Part shown: in pieces, positions 21,519 through 33,800 of the stretch
Position numbering within the stretch: position 1 is the stretch's first letter
Layout of the letters: the number at the start of each line of letters is the position of its first letter
Assembly: GCA_011947345.1 (NCBI GenBank)
Contig: JAAVTG010000120.1
Location: 1 to 40,003 of the forward strand
From: Phytophthora quininea
Lineage: Eukaryota; Oomycota; Peronosporomycetes; Peronosporales; Peronosporaceae
Direction: 5' to 3'
DNA: 40,003 nt
Program-made: the position numbers and the translations under genes
The notes under the pieces: generated by a model
What the model saw: the letters and a program-made list of their open reading frames with translations, nothing else
Databases searched by the model: none
What the model was told of the DNA's origin: nothing

Positions 21519-21757
21519 GCCTATGCACACGGACCAAACCTCCCCATATGGAGGACTATCGACGTACCATATCGGTACCAAGCGATGGTCAGACACCAAA
21601 GACGTCTGACCAAGTGAGGTAACTTGGTACACGTTTAGTTCTTAGGTCAAAGGTGTTCTTCGTGCTCTGGGCGAGAACAAACGAAAATGCAGCGAGCTGA
21701 TCAGAAGCTCTCATTTTCAATTTGCCTACACAAGAGCCACACGCACCTTTGTCTACC

Positions 21758-22818
21758 ATGGTGCCAACCGGAAAGGGGAAAGGCAAGACAAAGGGAAGAA
21801 CCTCACGAAGTCGGAGATCATGCGTAAGGCAGGCTGATGACGTTCTATTTAATGGCGTGGCTGACGTGTCTATCCCCTTTAGGGATGCTGGACATCGTGG
21901 AAAATATTCTTCCGTTTGGTGCTGAGCAGTGGCAAAACGCTGCGTCTCAGTTCAACACGAACATCCCTGCAGGTTGGACCGAAAGAGATGGCGACAGCCT
22001 AAAGAGAAAATTCCAGAAGCTCGTGCGTGTGCCCAAGGCGACTGGTACGCGGTAAATGGCTGCAGTATTGCGTATCCATCTAATTGTTTTGCGATCGTGC
22101 AGGTGACGGCACGTGTCCGGAGGAAGTTCGGCGAGCTAAACGCTTGCAGTATGCCATTGAAGCGGCTATGGCGGTAGTCGATCTCAATGATGACTTTGTC
22201 GAGGCGGCTCCTGCACAGCTGCCCGACCGTACTGTTCACTCGCCTCGAGTTGAAGAGAACGCTGATGCTGACGGAGCAACAAGTCCTCCAACACCAGCGT
22301 CGTCTTCGGAGCCTGTACCTCAAACTCCAAGTGACATATCAGCTACATCTACACCATTGCAGGCTATAGCACGAGCCGGAATGGAGCCGTCGGAGTAAGC
22401 AGAGCTCTCTCGTGCACTTGGCAGGCGCTCGTCGTCCTCCACCACAGACGCGTCGCTCAGCCAAACCGCTAGAAGACGCATCAAGTTGGATCAGTTGATC
22501 GAGAATGTTGCTGATGGTATGCGCTCGGAACGACAATCACCAGGAGAAGCTCAGTCCATGATGGCCATGTTGTTGGCAATGGAGGAGCGTCATGCAGCCC
22601 GAGAAGCAGAGTATCACCGTGAGCGGGAGCGGTACGAGTGGCAGCGCGAAGCCCGAGAATCGGTGAATCAGCAAATGCTAACAATGCTTGTCGCTCAACT
22701 TGTGGGCGGAAAATTCGTGTATCCAAAAGACACGACCAACCAAGACCGCACTGAAGATGACGCGGTAGGTGCCAACAACGACGAGAGCAAGCACGACGAG
22801 AGCAAGCGCGAGGAGTAA
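21758..22818 (+). CDS. Harbinger-associated SANT/Myb-like protein (DUF6818-type)
   Basis: Plus-strand gene with about three exons. ATG 21758 opens a Lys/Gly-rich leader; an intron of about 60 bases (GTAAGG...TTTAG, about 21823-21882) joins it to the SANT-like helix block MLDIVENILPFGAEQWQNAA and SLKRKFQKLVRVPKATG. A second intron (about 22046-22102) leads to CPEEVRRAKRLQYAIEAAM, an acidic/Ser/Pro linker and, after a frame break near 22395, a long charged coiled coil (MEERHAAREAEYHRERERYE) ending at 22818. In Harbinger elements the Myb-like partner helps the transposase into the nucleus and onto the element ends. Frame breaks near 21790 and 22395 may be consensus errors. Confidence 0.75.
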
Positions 22819-22884
22819 GTGGGGTCAAGATCACGATTGTTAGGAGTAAGTGGACGAGCTCTACAAACAATCAGAAAAATACAT

Positions 22885-24152
22885 TTACTTGTTTGGCGTG
22901 AATACCGTGCGAATTTGGCTAACCCCTGTTGTGCGTACTCGTAAGTTGTACAAATGATAGATATTCCACAAAAGCAAAGCACGTTTGTTTGGATCAAACG
23001 GCAAGGGTAGCTGTAAACGTCGATAGCATTTAGAAGCACAGCCCATACCCCATTCAGCAGCCTGCCGAACGGAGGTAATAGCTGCACTCATTGTCAACAA
23101 GCCGACTCGGCATTCCGGACTTGCTCGTTCAAGATCTCCGTCCTTAAGTGGAGTTATGATTCTCATCCGACAGGAAGCGCTGACGGGAAAAGCCGAATCT
23201 GTTGCACAGCAACCTTTATCCATAGTTTTAACTGGATCCCCTAACACTCGCTGGAGTTGACGGCTCATCTCGCCGTCGTTCCAGGAGCCAGGAAAGTTAT
23301 GCTTTCCCCAAATCAACGTGCCGTCAAAACCGTAGCAAAGAACACCGGTGACCTTCACAGAGTGGAGCCATCCTGAAAACCACAGATATTCAGTCAAAGA
23401 ACAGCAAAATACACATCAAAAGATACCCGTACCGTTATAGTAGGCGTTCTGTAAGTCGCTATGCGTAGGCGCTTGGACAGGATAATTCTTTCCGTCGGCC
23501 ACGCAGAAGCAGCCTTTAAGGAGGTTCTCTTTTGTGTCACCTGATCTGCCCATTCTGCTTGCTTCTCTTTAGATGGCCACTCGACAGTAGCCTCGGGAAT
23601 GTCTCTCAAAGCCGCTTGCAAAGCTTTCTCTGCATATTGCATCGTTCTACTTAGTGTAGCTGGAGGAACTCCGAATAACTCGCAAAGAGTCTTTTGCTCA
23701 ACGGCGGCGGTGTAGAAGTGGAGCAAACACGCGAGAACGTTGTTCTTGGTCGTGAATCGGCGAGGTCGACCTCGTTTTGACGGGCCAGACTTGATAACAT
23801 AATGACGGCTAAATACCTTCAGCAGCATATCGTATGTGACTGGGTCAATGGAGACGGTGTTAATGAACGACTTACGGCAGCGTGCCCGATACATGTGTGC
23901 CCACGCACAATATGCGTTCGACAGCAAGGACGCAGCCGTCACGTAGTTTCGCTCGCGAACGAGCATCCGTAGCCGCAGTAAGATTGCCAGACGCTTGACT
24001 TGTGCGCGGAACCGCAGTCTTCGTTCCCGTTCTTGGACGAAACGCATCATCGCAACGCGAGCAACAGCACCTTGACGACGCATGAGCAACGACAGAAATT
24101 CCGAACTAAGCTCTGCCCTTTGGGATGTTTTTGGTGGCCTCGAATGGACCAA
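22885..24152 (-). CDS. Harbinger transposase (HARBI1-like DDE)
   Basis: Minus-strand gene, probable start 24152. The N-terminal part is basic and helical (RERERRLRFRAQVKRLAILL), followed by a helix-turn-helix-like segment (EQKTLCELFGVPPATLSRTM). The DDE domain starts with CVADGKNYPVQAP (first Asp), reached after a frame break near 23530, then an intron of about 60 bases (GTACGG...TTTCAG, about 23433-23374). The second exon has VTGVLCYGFDGTLIWGKHNF, DSAFPV (second Asp), RIITPLKDGDLERA and SVRQAAEWGMG (final Glu). It ends at 22885. The catalytic triad looks complete. It lies tail to tail with the SANT-like partner, 66 bases apart. Confidence 0.88.
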
Positions 24153-24223
24153 AGGAGGACTATACCACGACCAAGTGGTGTACTATATCGCACCCACATA
24201 TGGGTTTGGTACGGCATGTGGGA

Positions 24224-24240
24224 GATTTTGGAAGTCCTTC
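24224..24240 (-). repeat. Harbinger right terminal inverted repeat
   Basis: GATTTTGGAAGTCCTTC on the plus strand, the exact inverse of 21502-21518, followed by the AAT duplication at 24241-24243. Confidence 0.9.
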
Positions 24241-24387
24241 AATACAATGTAAATGACCCATCGTATGATCATTATGAGAAGAGGGTTAAATGTATAATGT
24301 GGAAGTTGCCATGAGTCCATTCGCTTTCTTCTCGGCTTTTCTCAAATTCCGCAGCCCTGACCTTTGAACATTGCAGCGAACTCACGG

Positions 24388-26782
24388 CTAAACCATCGAA
24401 GGTGTCAAGATTCCATCCTCCATCCTATCACACTCCGTCTTGTCGATCAATCTGTTTAAAACAGTGGTCAGCCCGTCATCACCCGACAATCCAAAGAACT
24501 CGACGCGGTTCTCCGGCGTCGATATGTCCAGCAACACCACTTCGTCGATCGCACAATTCTCCTGTCGGTGTATCACATACTTGTTGCCATTAAACTCTTG
24601 CTTCAGCTTTGCAGAGTAGTCTGTCGAGCAGACAATCAACACAGTCGTCAAGGCGCCAATCTTTGTCTTGGTCGACGACTCCAAGTTGCTAAACATCGCA
24701 TTAAACTTCTATCGTCGTTTAGATTGTTGAGTCCAAAGCCGATTGTCTTATAATTCTTCACTGCCAGCCCCACAGTTAATGTTTGGACTTCCTCGCGAGG
24801 TCGTTTTTGACCCACTACTCCATCAAAGCGCCTCATGAAAATCACATCGGCACAAGTAGACTCGGAGAGCGGCTTCAGACACAACCCTTTTTCGCGCTCG
24901 AGACCAGCTTTGTAGCAATTTCAGCCATCAGGTGTCGCCATTCGCTAAGGTTCGCAGTCGCCGAACGGAGCGTAGGAGGATTCGTTTTCTTCTTTGTGAT
25001 CTTTGGTAAAGCCACATTGTCGCTAGGAAATTGGACACCCTCCAACGTACCAAAAACCGTGTTCTCACCGAAGAAGCTTGGCAGGACCGGGATCGGTCGA
25101 TGAGGCTCTGAAAAGGGTTCTTGGAACCGCTCGAGGAACGCCCACTCTAATACAGTCGCATGTGTTAGGGCGACTTGGTCGACGAGAGGCTCAACCGTGC
25201 GGACATACGAGCGCAGCTGCTGAACAATGCTAGCAATCGCAGTAAGAACTTTCGGCACCGTGTAAACCCTGGCTTTGATGATCGTGGCTTCCCACCCGAT
25301 ATGGCAGCGCTCCATAACTCTGGCGTACGGCATTTTCTTCTTTATGGAACTGTGCCGTGGCCAGTCGAAGTCTTCGCTCAAGTCAATGGTTTCCTTGGCG
25401 AGCATACACGGCAGCAGAATTTCCAAAACCGGTCGCCAATACTGCAGCTCGTGACTAAACTCCATCCACTCCTTGTCATCGAATCGAAAATCAAGGGCAG
25501 CGCAAAATTTTGATAGGAATGGTACGCATTAAACATACGGGTCATCGTGCGGGGATGGCCACAGGTTTTCTTGTAAACCTCGATAGCAGCATTCTCCACA
25601 GCAACATCCGATGTTAGCCTCCACCGTTGCTGTATGGTTTTAGCTTCTTCTAATGTGTCGACCTTAGTCTTGCGAATGATTTCCTCAATGTTATTGGGGC
25701 GCATCAGCGCTAAACTCGGGCGAACAAATCTGCACTTACTGGGGGTAGGATTGTACTCCTCCACATTTCGAAGAAACGGTGCGTAACCAAGCAGTACAAA
25801 ATAGGCTCCTTTGGTGCTCATCCAAGCCTGCAACACAGTCGAGCAAAAGGTAAAAAGAGATCGCGTGCCTTTTCCTCATCGAATTTGTTGAGCTCGAAGC
25901 CTCGCCCAATCTCGTCGAGAACGATAAATACCGGGCCAAAATCGCTTACAACGTTTGCGACGATATCTGTCTTGGCAAGAGCTTCTTCCGACGTGAGATA
26001 ACTCGGCATTTGCGCTCCGTTTGGCAGGTCCAATTGGTCAATCACAGCTTTCGCAAACGCATAATTCATGACCTTCTGGAGCGTATACTCTTCGGGGTAC
26101 GACTCGATCAAGGCTCGTGCAAAAACAGCTTTTGGACATCCACCACGATCGTCTGTGCTGCACGCAACGATTCCTGAAAACCTTCATCTGCGGGGACGCC
26201 CTCCGGCCACTGCTCGATACAACGTCGAATGTACTGCTTTCCGAATTGACTTTTGCCCAGCCCGAGCTCATTATCTGCCAATGCAATATGCCAGTCGTCT
26301 GCTCGGGCTTTATTCGTGGCACCGAGATACACTGCACGATGCACTTGGCAGAGCTCTGCCACCGCTTGCTCCCGGTTGACAAAATACAGCGACCCATTAT
26401 TCAGCGCATACACAGGGGCCTCCGTTGCTTTCCACCGCGGCTTCGGGACCACCACCAACTCATGAATCTTCTTCTCCGTCGGAGCTCCTCCAAACAAGTT
26501 GCAAATCCCTGCTGCTGGGTCGATTTCTTCGTGCAGCAGTTCCTCCACTTGCTCAGGGATGGCTCCACTTTGCATACTAATCGCATCAGGGCAATCGGAC
26601 ACCATCCACTTGCCGCCCGGCTTCGCCAGGAAGAGCTGCAGCTGGTCGGCTTCACACTTGATGGTCACGGGCTTCTTACCCTTGATCTTCTCCTTCAAGT
26701 TATCCACAAATTTGTTCTCGTCCACTTCCACAGAGAACGCGGTCCCCGCCATTCCGACGAGAACGCAGAAATGCGGCACCAT
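24388..26782 (-). pseudogene. Second Crinkler (CRN) effector gene, several frame breaks
   Basis: Starts at ATG 26782. The N-terminal module has LFLAK near residues 47-51 and a HELVVVPK variant of the HVLVVVP motif near 121. A GLGKS P-loop-like site and, in the next frame, a FIVLDEIGRGFE Walker-B-like segment suggest a P-loop NTPase-type C-terminal domain, as in the first CRN. The coding sequence moves through five frames: 26782-26108, 26111-25818, 25836-25378, 25465-24875, then 24884-24648 and 24696-24388. Two of the breaks sit at homopolymers (A5 at 26121-26125, T5 at 24888-24892). Five breaks in 2.4 kb suggest genuine loss of function more than in the first CRN, although no in-frame nonsense codon stands out. 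It lies head to head with a CCT3 fragment. Confidence 0.82.
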
Positions 26783-26807
26783 CTTAGCGCGGTCGATCCT
26801 GGAATGA

Positions 26808-27250
26808 AGAGATCTGCCATCGTACCTAAGCGGGAAACCAAAGTAACGCTGATGGACCCGATGGGCGGCATCGTCATGACCAACGACGGCAACGCCATCC
26901 TGAGGGAGGTGGACGTGACCCACCCGGTCGTGATCGAGCTGAGCCGCGCGCAGGACGAGGAGGTGGGCGACAGCACCACGTCCGACCACGTCCGTCATCA
27001 TCTGTCAACGCCAGGATTACAGCTTTCCAGGAAGACGGACAACAACAACCGTGCCACTGGCGCCACCATTGTGAGCCGCGCGGACGTGATCCAGGCGTCG
27101 GACATTAGCACAAAGTGCGGTCTCTTCGAGGTGCGTAAGCTGGGCGACGAATATTTTGCGTTCTTCGAGTGCAAGGACCCTGGCGCCTGCTGCATCCTAC
27201 TGCGTGGTGGCAGCAAGGACATGCTGAACGAGATCGAGCGCAACCTGTAG
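26808..27250 (+). pseudogene. CCT3: CCT3 (TCP-1 gamma) chaperonin fragment with large internal deletion
   Basis: A plus-strand frame encodes the apical start of TCP-1 subunit gamma (LMDPMGGIVMTNDGNAILRE, the nucleotide-binding segment, then IELSRAQDEEVGD). It then jumps, through about 15 unrelated codons, to a distant C-terminal part (RKTDNNN, IVSRADVIQ, KLGDEYFAFFECKDP, ILLRGGSKDMLNEIERN) before a stop at 27250. About 250 residues of the subunit are missing between the two blocks. The conserved GDGTTS ATPase motif reads GDSTTS. No introns are seen. It cannot form a CCT subunit; a functional copy must lie elsewhere. The region 27251-27889 that follows has no recognisable gene. Confidence 0.85.
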
Positions 27251-27889
27251 GAATCGTGTCCGGCCTGGCCAAGAAGAAGAACTGGGCTCGCGTGGATTTT
27301 GTCCCGCATCGCGGCGAGCGGAGCAAGCAACCGGATATTGTAGCCGTGGCCCAGCAAGCCCCACCGTTCCCTGGAACGGTCCCGTTGCGCGTCGAGTGGA
27401 CGCTCGAGAGGACTGTGGCACCTGTTTCCTGGCGTAGCCAAGGAGGTGGACGCTGGTAAGGACCAGGCGAAGGTCAAGTGGACAGAGAGTCTGTGTATTG
27501 GCGGCAGGCGCAGTGAGCATGGCGGCTGGAGCAAGGTATGAACCAGAGAATCAAGTAGCCCGCCCTCGCAAGCTGCGTCGAGCCTCCCTCAGTTGTGCAT
27601 TTCCCTACGGCCCCCAAGTCGGCCTTGAAGAGCGTTTGAGTACCGAAAACCAAGACCTACAAGGACAAGAAGAGAACAAGAAGAAGGTTTTAAAGTCTAA
27701 CTAAGAAGGTTTTCATTCACACGACCGTTCCTCGGGACCGTTCTTGGAGGCTACAGGCGACTAGTGTTCCTAATCCCCTCTCACTAAACTCGACAGACGG
27801 CTACCCGACCCGCGTAGGGACCCACAGTGCGCGACAATTTATAATATGCAAGCAACGTTGCTGCTCGTCACGCAGTTTTATATTTCCTT
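27251..27889. other. Intergenic stretch between CCT3 fragment and CFAP46
   Basis: Short open frames run through it (plus 27169-27459), but no domain is recognised. It presumably contains the CFAP46 promoter and 5' UTR. CFAP46 has no clear ATG, so its first exon may also lie here. Confidence 0.3.
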
Positions 27890-30800
27890 GTGGATTTGGA
27901 TATATATCCAGACGACCTTTTGAAGGGTCGTGGTGGTGTGGCGCTGGCGCTGGATCGGGAGCTGCGGCAACTGCTGGAGTATGCGAGGCAGGCGGAAGAC
28001 GAGAGCAGCTCATCGAAAGATGCCCGACCGACTGCGCGTAGCATCCTCGACCGGCTCGCAGCGATCCAGCAGCAGACGAGCATCCCGGCGATGAGAATGA
28101 GCCCTGAAATGAACCTCCCGGAGTTGTTGGTGCTGACTGCCGAAGCTGCTATCTTCCAAGGAGACTTTGACACTGCATCGCAGAGCGTGGAGTGGTTCTT
28201 CGGTGAATGTCGGCTCAAAAACCAGGTTGGCTCTGCAGTGATAGAAGACATTTCCTTATGAACTCACCACTTCTTGTGCTGTACTGTAGTTTTACTGTCG
28301 AGCTCAGTTTGTTCGCGCTCACTGCAGAGCTCATGACGCTCAGTCCGATACTGGAGCGGCAAAACTGAAGAAGGTGCTGAACGCCGTCCACTACGTCATG
28401 TTGGTGCTTCCAGTCGCTACGGACACTCACAAACGACCCACCTACGACTTCCTCGTTTACAATGCGTCGGTCACGTACTGGCATATTGCTCGGCAGCTGA
28501 TGAAGCAGTCTACATTCCGGTTTTTGGTGCCGTCGCTTACGAAAATCATCGAGGTGCTCAAGCGACAGGGGAATCGGATCTGGCATGGCTGCTGCGTCTC
28601 CATCTTGCTCTGGTCTACGCTCAAGTCGATGCGAACCAGTTGGCCAACGCTGCCAAGACGATCAACGGCGTGGTCGATGTCCAGATCACGCCTCGGCTTT
28701 CAGACCCAGCTAAAGCGGACGAGACGTTCAAAGCCTTGTACGAGGAAGCCTTGCGGATCCAAGTTCACGTCGGCTCGTTCAAGGATGCGGAATGTCAGAA
28801 GATTGTGCCGAACGTCAAGCGCTTGATCCCGTAGACCAACAAGAGGGCCTCTCTGCTTGTCAAACTGCAGTGTGTCAAGTCGGGAAAGTGACCGGCTCAC
28901 TTGAAGCAGCGTACGTTGAGCTCTTCCAGGAAGCAACGGGCTTCTCAGCTTTCTCAGCCGATACATCGGCGGCTGATATCAAGGCGTTTGTAGACTCATT
29001 GGATGCGAACTCACTCGGCAATATCGATCCGGAGACACTCGTGGAGACTGGCATCCACGCTGCGTTTAACAACGCCTTGTCGACAGCAGAGGCATGTGAC
29101 GTCGTATTGCAGAAGAAAGGCAAGAATATTCCTCCGAAAGTTCGCGTGCTGCATCAAGCGCTGGGTGCGATTCTTCTAGTCGTGACGCCTCCAGCTCACA
29201 CTGTTGGGAAGGTCAGTTCACGACAGTGTCAGTCGATGCTGCTTGCTCGCCGTGTGGAAGGGATCAAGGCACTGGAGCGAGCGCTGCTATCCAGCAAGCG
29301 ACAGCAAGACCCGCACTTGGTGGAACGCGTCTGCATTTACGCGTGGAATCTGTCGCTACCACTGATGCAGCCTCATCTACGAAGTCACTTGTCCCGCATT
29401 TTCGGCTTGTCGTCGACGATTCTAGAAGCGGTGGAGTCGATGCTGCTGGGCTTTCGAGCGCGGCTTTATCTGGAAGTGGCCAAGCTTGAGGTTGTCTCTG
29501 ATTTTCTGGCCAAGGCGAAGACAAACGCAAGTAAAGCGTTGTTACTGGACTATGGCACCATCACACGCTCGAACGATACAGAACCAGTCACGCTGGAATT
29601 GGTGAGTGCCAATGGCGACTGGATCGCTCGCCCGGTTGATACACACTTGGTGCCTCTACAGAAGAAATTAGATTTGAAATTGTCGAGTGAGACAGAGCCG
29701 TCCAAAGCAAGCGAAGTGCTTGCGATGATAGAGCAAGTGAAGGAAGGGAAGGATCCTGTCCAGCAGCGATCTACTTTGGTGAGACGTGTTGAAGCGCTGA
29801 ACGAGTTGAGTTCCCAAAGTTCTTCAGCTGCTGCTGATAACGTCCGGCTGTGGAGCGAGGTCTCATATCTGGCGTGGAATATCCTTCACGACGGCCATTT
29901 GGCGCAAGAAGTGGCTGACAAAATCTTAGCGACCTACTTCCCAATCTCCGAAGCAGGAGATGTTACTATGCCAAGCAGTATTTCCAGCGAGAAGAGCTTA
30001 CTGGTACTGGAGATTGACACTCGGCTGCTGTTGGTGGAGATCCTGGCAAGGAAACTTAAAGACCAAGCCACGAAGATCGAGAATGCACATCACCGATCTT
30101 GATGCGCTGCTGTTACTAGGCAAAGAAGCCTACATCCTAGGGATCCATCGATCGAATGCTGAAGATAGTTCAACGCCCATGGATCAAACAGGTGAGTCTG
30201 CAGTCGATGTAAGCGTCGAGACCCGAAAGAAGACTCTGGAGAAGGACATTCAAAGTATTAAGGTGGACATTTTGAAACACTTGACAAGGGCACTGAAAGC
30301 TGCCACACGGATCGGATGGACGTTCATCCTAGAGAACATCTGCATCTACCTGTGGAACTACCACTTCCAGATCTTCTGCATGCTGTTGGAGTCGTCGTTC
30401 AAATCTCCAAGTTCTTTGACTGCTACGTTCGACCCGCAGTGGATTTTACCGGAGTGTCTTAGTGCGTTCGAAGCCGCTTTCGCTGCATTAGAGGCAGCTA
30501 ATGGAGTTGATGCCGACATTTTAAGCAATGTTGGGCTTGGGTTGTCGGGCGTCTACATAAAGACTGGTCGTACGGACAAGGCTTTGGCTATCGCTGACAC
30601 CGTCATCAAACGCAGTACTCAAGCAGGCGCAGGAGCTACGAAAGTCAGCACGACATACTTAAAGCGCTTTGTGGAGCTGAAGGCAAGAGCTCAAGTCGCC
30701 CAAAACGCCAAAGAAATCGTTCCCAACGATAGCTGTGCTGCTTCGCTAAAAGTTGTTGCCTATCTGGAAGCGATGGAGGCGACGTTTCGACAACTTGGGA

Positions 30801-33800
30801 ATCCGTCAGCTCAGCATCAAGTGACTGAGAAAGCCCAGGGTTTGTACCAGAAAGCTGCATCCATGTGGCAAACTGCTGCTCCGGAGCTGTTCAAGTCACT
30901 GACGAGTGACGAACTTGGTCGACTGCTGGAAGAAGAGGAGCAACAGCTCGAGTTGTACGTGGAAGTGTGGGTTCGAGTTGGCTGCGGCGCTTTTCGTTTG
31001 CGAAACAACAAGTACGCTGTTGAATGTGTTGAGCAAGCGCTGATGATATTGGAGCAAGACCAGACGAAGAAGGCTAAAAACTGATTAAGCTACTTGTAGT
31101 AGTTCACACTTGGAAGTGGTTTGCATTGGCGGAGCTGCTCTATGGGCGAGCAGTCTTGGCCTTGGCACAGAATGACTTGCCGCCGAGAAGACTCGTGGTC
31201 ACATCATTAACTCATCTTGTACGGGCGATCCAGTACGGACTTCGTGGGAACAACTCGTTGCTGGTTATCAGAGCATGTGAGGTAGTTTGGAACGCCGCCA
31301 ATTCAGCCCTTAGCGAGCCTTCCGACGACGATGCTGATGAGTTTGATGACCAAACATTCCTCAGTCACGTCGTAGACCACTTGAAGAAAACTTTGCGCTA
31401 TATGGACCAAGTGATAGCAACCCCAGAAGCCGACGTGTCGTTTTATGGAGAAATGGTTTTGTTGACTCTAGCGATCTTTAAAAAGCTAACAGGTGGAGCG
31501 AGATATACGAAGTTTGCGATGGTATTCTCAAAAGCTTTGGCCCAACCTCCCACCGTGCACCGCTACCGGAAGCAATAATGAAGGACATTCATACAACGTA
31601 CGCGATCGCTGGCGCTCATTTAGGAAAACCGAGTCCACCTCCAAAGAACGTGGGAAGTACCAAGACCCCGATCAATTCCAAGAAGCTCTGGTCCAAGCTG
31701 AAATACTGAGGAAAGTGGCGTTTGCGTCGTGGAAAGATCCTCCAGCACAGCTGAAGGCGCTCTCATACGCCCATGGAGAGCTGGACGGCCAACCGGAAGA
31801 GCAGTCGCTCGTGCTGATCGATATCGCGGAGTGGTTCTTTACCAACCAGTATCCCTCTCAAAATATCGACTCATACCTGGACTGTGCCACATCCACGATG
31901 TTAGCCTGTCTACAGCAGAAACAGCTAGTTTCTCAGCAAACAATTTCTCGCAAAGCGTCAAGTAACTCCTTGCTATCTCCCTCTGCGTCGTCCAAGCAGA
32001 AATCTTCCATCGTGTACTCACCAATCTGGTTTGCGGAGAAGTTGCTTCGCACCTTCGCTATGCGTGCGATCATAGCCAAGACCTGTACTGAGCGTGCAAA
32101 ATATCTACAGCTGTCTCTGCGCCAAGTCGAGAATATGTGGGAGCATATCCTTATTGTGGCCAACGAAATTGATCAGCAAAATGAGTTTGATCAAGTGAGA
32201 GCTGACCCTGCAAACAAAGCACCGGTCGTGGACTATGACGAGTGGAAGAAAGACAAACCAGCGAAGCTTGTCAAGCCAGAATCCGATCGGGACTGGGTCC
32301 GGTTCTTTTGGACTACGAAGACAATGCGACCAACCGATTTTACACGGTGTGGAGCAAAGCGTTGCAGTCCGACGTGGGCCCGGAAGTTCGCCATATTACG
32401 CAGCCAGTTCTCACACTGGAGTACCTGGAAAAACTTATGGAGATGCTGCGTGAGGACGTTCAATTCTCGAGCATGATCCCGCCGTTTGGTCTGTATCTTG
32501 TTCTGTTTCACACGTACATCCCGCAGAAGACTTATGTTGCTCAGATTTGGGTGGAGTTATCGCTGGCTGAATTACTGGAGCATTTGAACCTCACGAGCTT
32601 TGCTCTCCGCTGCAAAGCGCGCTTGATATGATTCAGTCTCAAGGAGCAGAACTAATCAAGGAGATGAACGAAATTGTTTCGACAGCCGAACAGCAAGAGA
32701 TGCTGGCGGGAAGAAGACGAATGAGTCTATATAGTGATCGTCTTGACACGCAAAGTAAAGCGGTCGCTTCGATCGAGCTGCTAATTCGTTTTGGATTTAT
32801 CCGTCAGGCAAAAACCCTTTTGAGATTTTGAAGCACTCCGTCAGTGCTGGTGCTGCCTGGGGAGAGATTCTGTGTCAGTGTGATGTTTTAGCGAGTCGTG
32901 TCTTGGAGATCGGGGTCGAAGCGAAAAGGCCATGGTTCGAATGCAGAATGCGCTGGAAAACCCGCAACTGGATGTTCGGCACTTTCTGGAATGGACATTG
33001 CGAGCGTGCAAGTTAAATCCCGATCTCACTCAGTCACTTCAAGTGCTCAAAACAGCAGAGAAAGTAGCAGAAAAAGCAATTGTTGCTGGGATGAAAAGCT
33101 TAACGACACAGAGCGTAGGTTCTTCCACTGGCGCGGTCTCAATTTCACCCGATCTCGATGTTGTACAGTTAATGTCTCGAATTATCTTGAACCGGGCCAC
33201 GATATTGCTTAAAAGAGCTGCAAGTGTTAGTTCAATGAACGTAGTTGCGGTTTTACGAGAAAGCAAAGAAGAATTGGGGAGAAGCATAAAGATGTTGACT
33301 CTGGTCGATGCTGGGTATGAGTCCGGGCAGGCGTTGCTGAAGTATTCCAGAGCTTTGCGCAAATTTGAAACCAGTACAGGGAGCTCCATGTTAGCCAACA
33401 TTGGCTTGGATTATGGTAAAATACTTCAGGAATCCTTGTCATTCATGGAGAAAAGTTCCGAGAGATGCTTTCGCTTTCAGTTCTCTTCGACAAAGCCGTC
33501 GGAGAAGATGCAAAAGGAGGCATTGATTGATCCATTGCAATTGGAAATCGCACTGACCAAGTCGAAGTTGGCTGGAGCGCTAATGGCGCCACAAATGTCG
33601 GCAGCAATCGTGAAAGACAAGGAGATGACTTGGTATCGATACTACGAAGACAGCCAGCGCAATGTGGTCGAAAGGTGGCTCAATTCGACGGAAGCTTCGC
33701 TGCAAACAAGAAACGCTTGGGAACTACCGCGCGCGATGACGTTGATCACCTCAGCGATCGATACTCTAAGCGACAATCCTAGTCTGATCATTCAGCACGC

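Larger units (their letters stand above)
21502..24240. mobile_element. Well-preserved PIF/Harbinger transposon with both ORFs
   Basis: 2,739-base element bounded by 17-base perfect terminal inverted repeats (GAAGGACTTCCAAAATC), with further imperfect inward similarity (CCAAACC and CCATATG on both sides), and flanked by the 3-base duplication AAT at 21499-21501 and 24241-24243. It holds a SANT-like DNA-binding protein on the plus strand and a DDE transposase on the minus strand, placed tail to tail. This two-protein layout and a 3-base target duplication are characteristic of PIF/Harbinger. Each ORF shows one or two single-base frame breaks, so current activity is uncertain, but the ends are intact and could still be mobilised by a functional transposase. 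Confidence 0.92.

Noticed and set aside
26117..27250. 377-codon plus-strand ORF spanning the CRN start and CCT3
   Set aside because: Its first two thirds are antisense to the CRN N-terminal module. Only the last third, from about 26808, is CCT3-like.
32930..32950. GGTTCGAAT as a tRNA T-arm
   Set aside because: It lies within CFAP46 coding sequence and no acceptor or anticodon stems fit around it.
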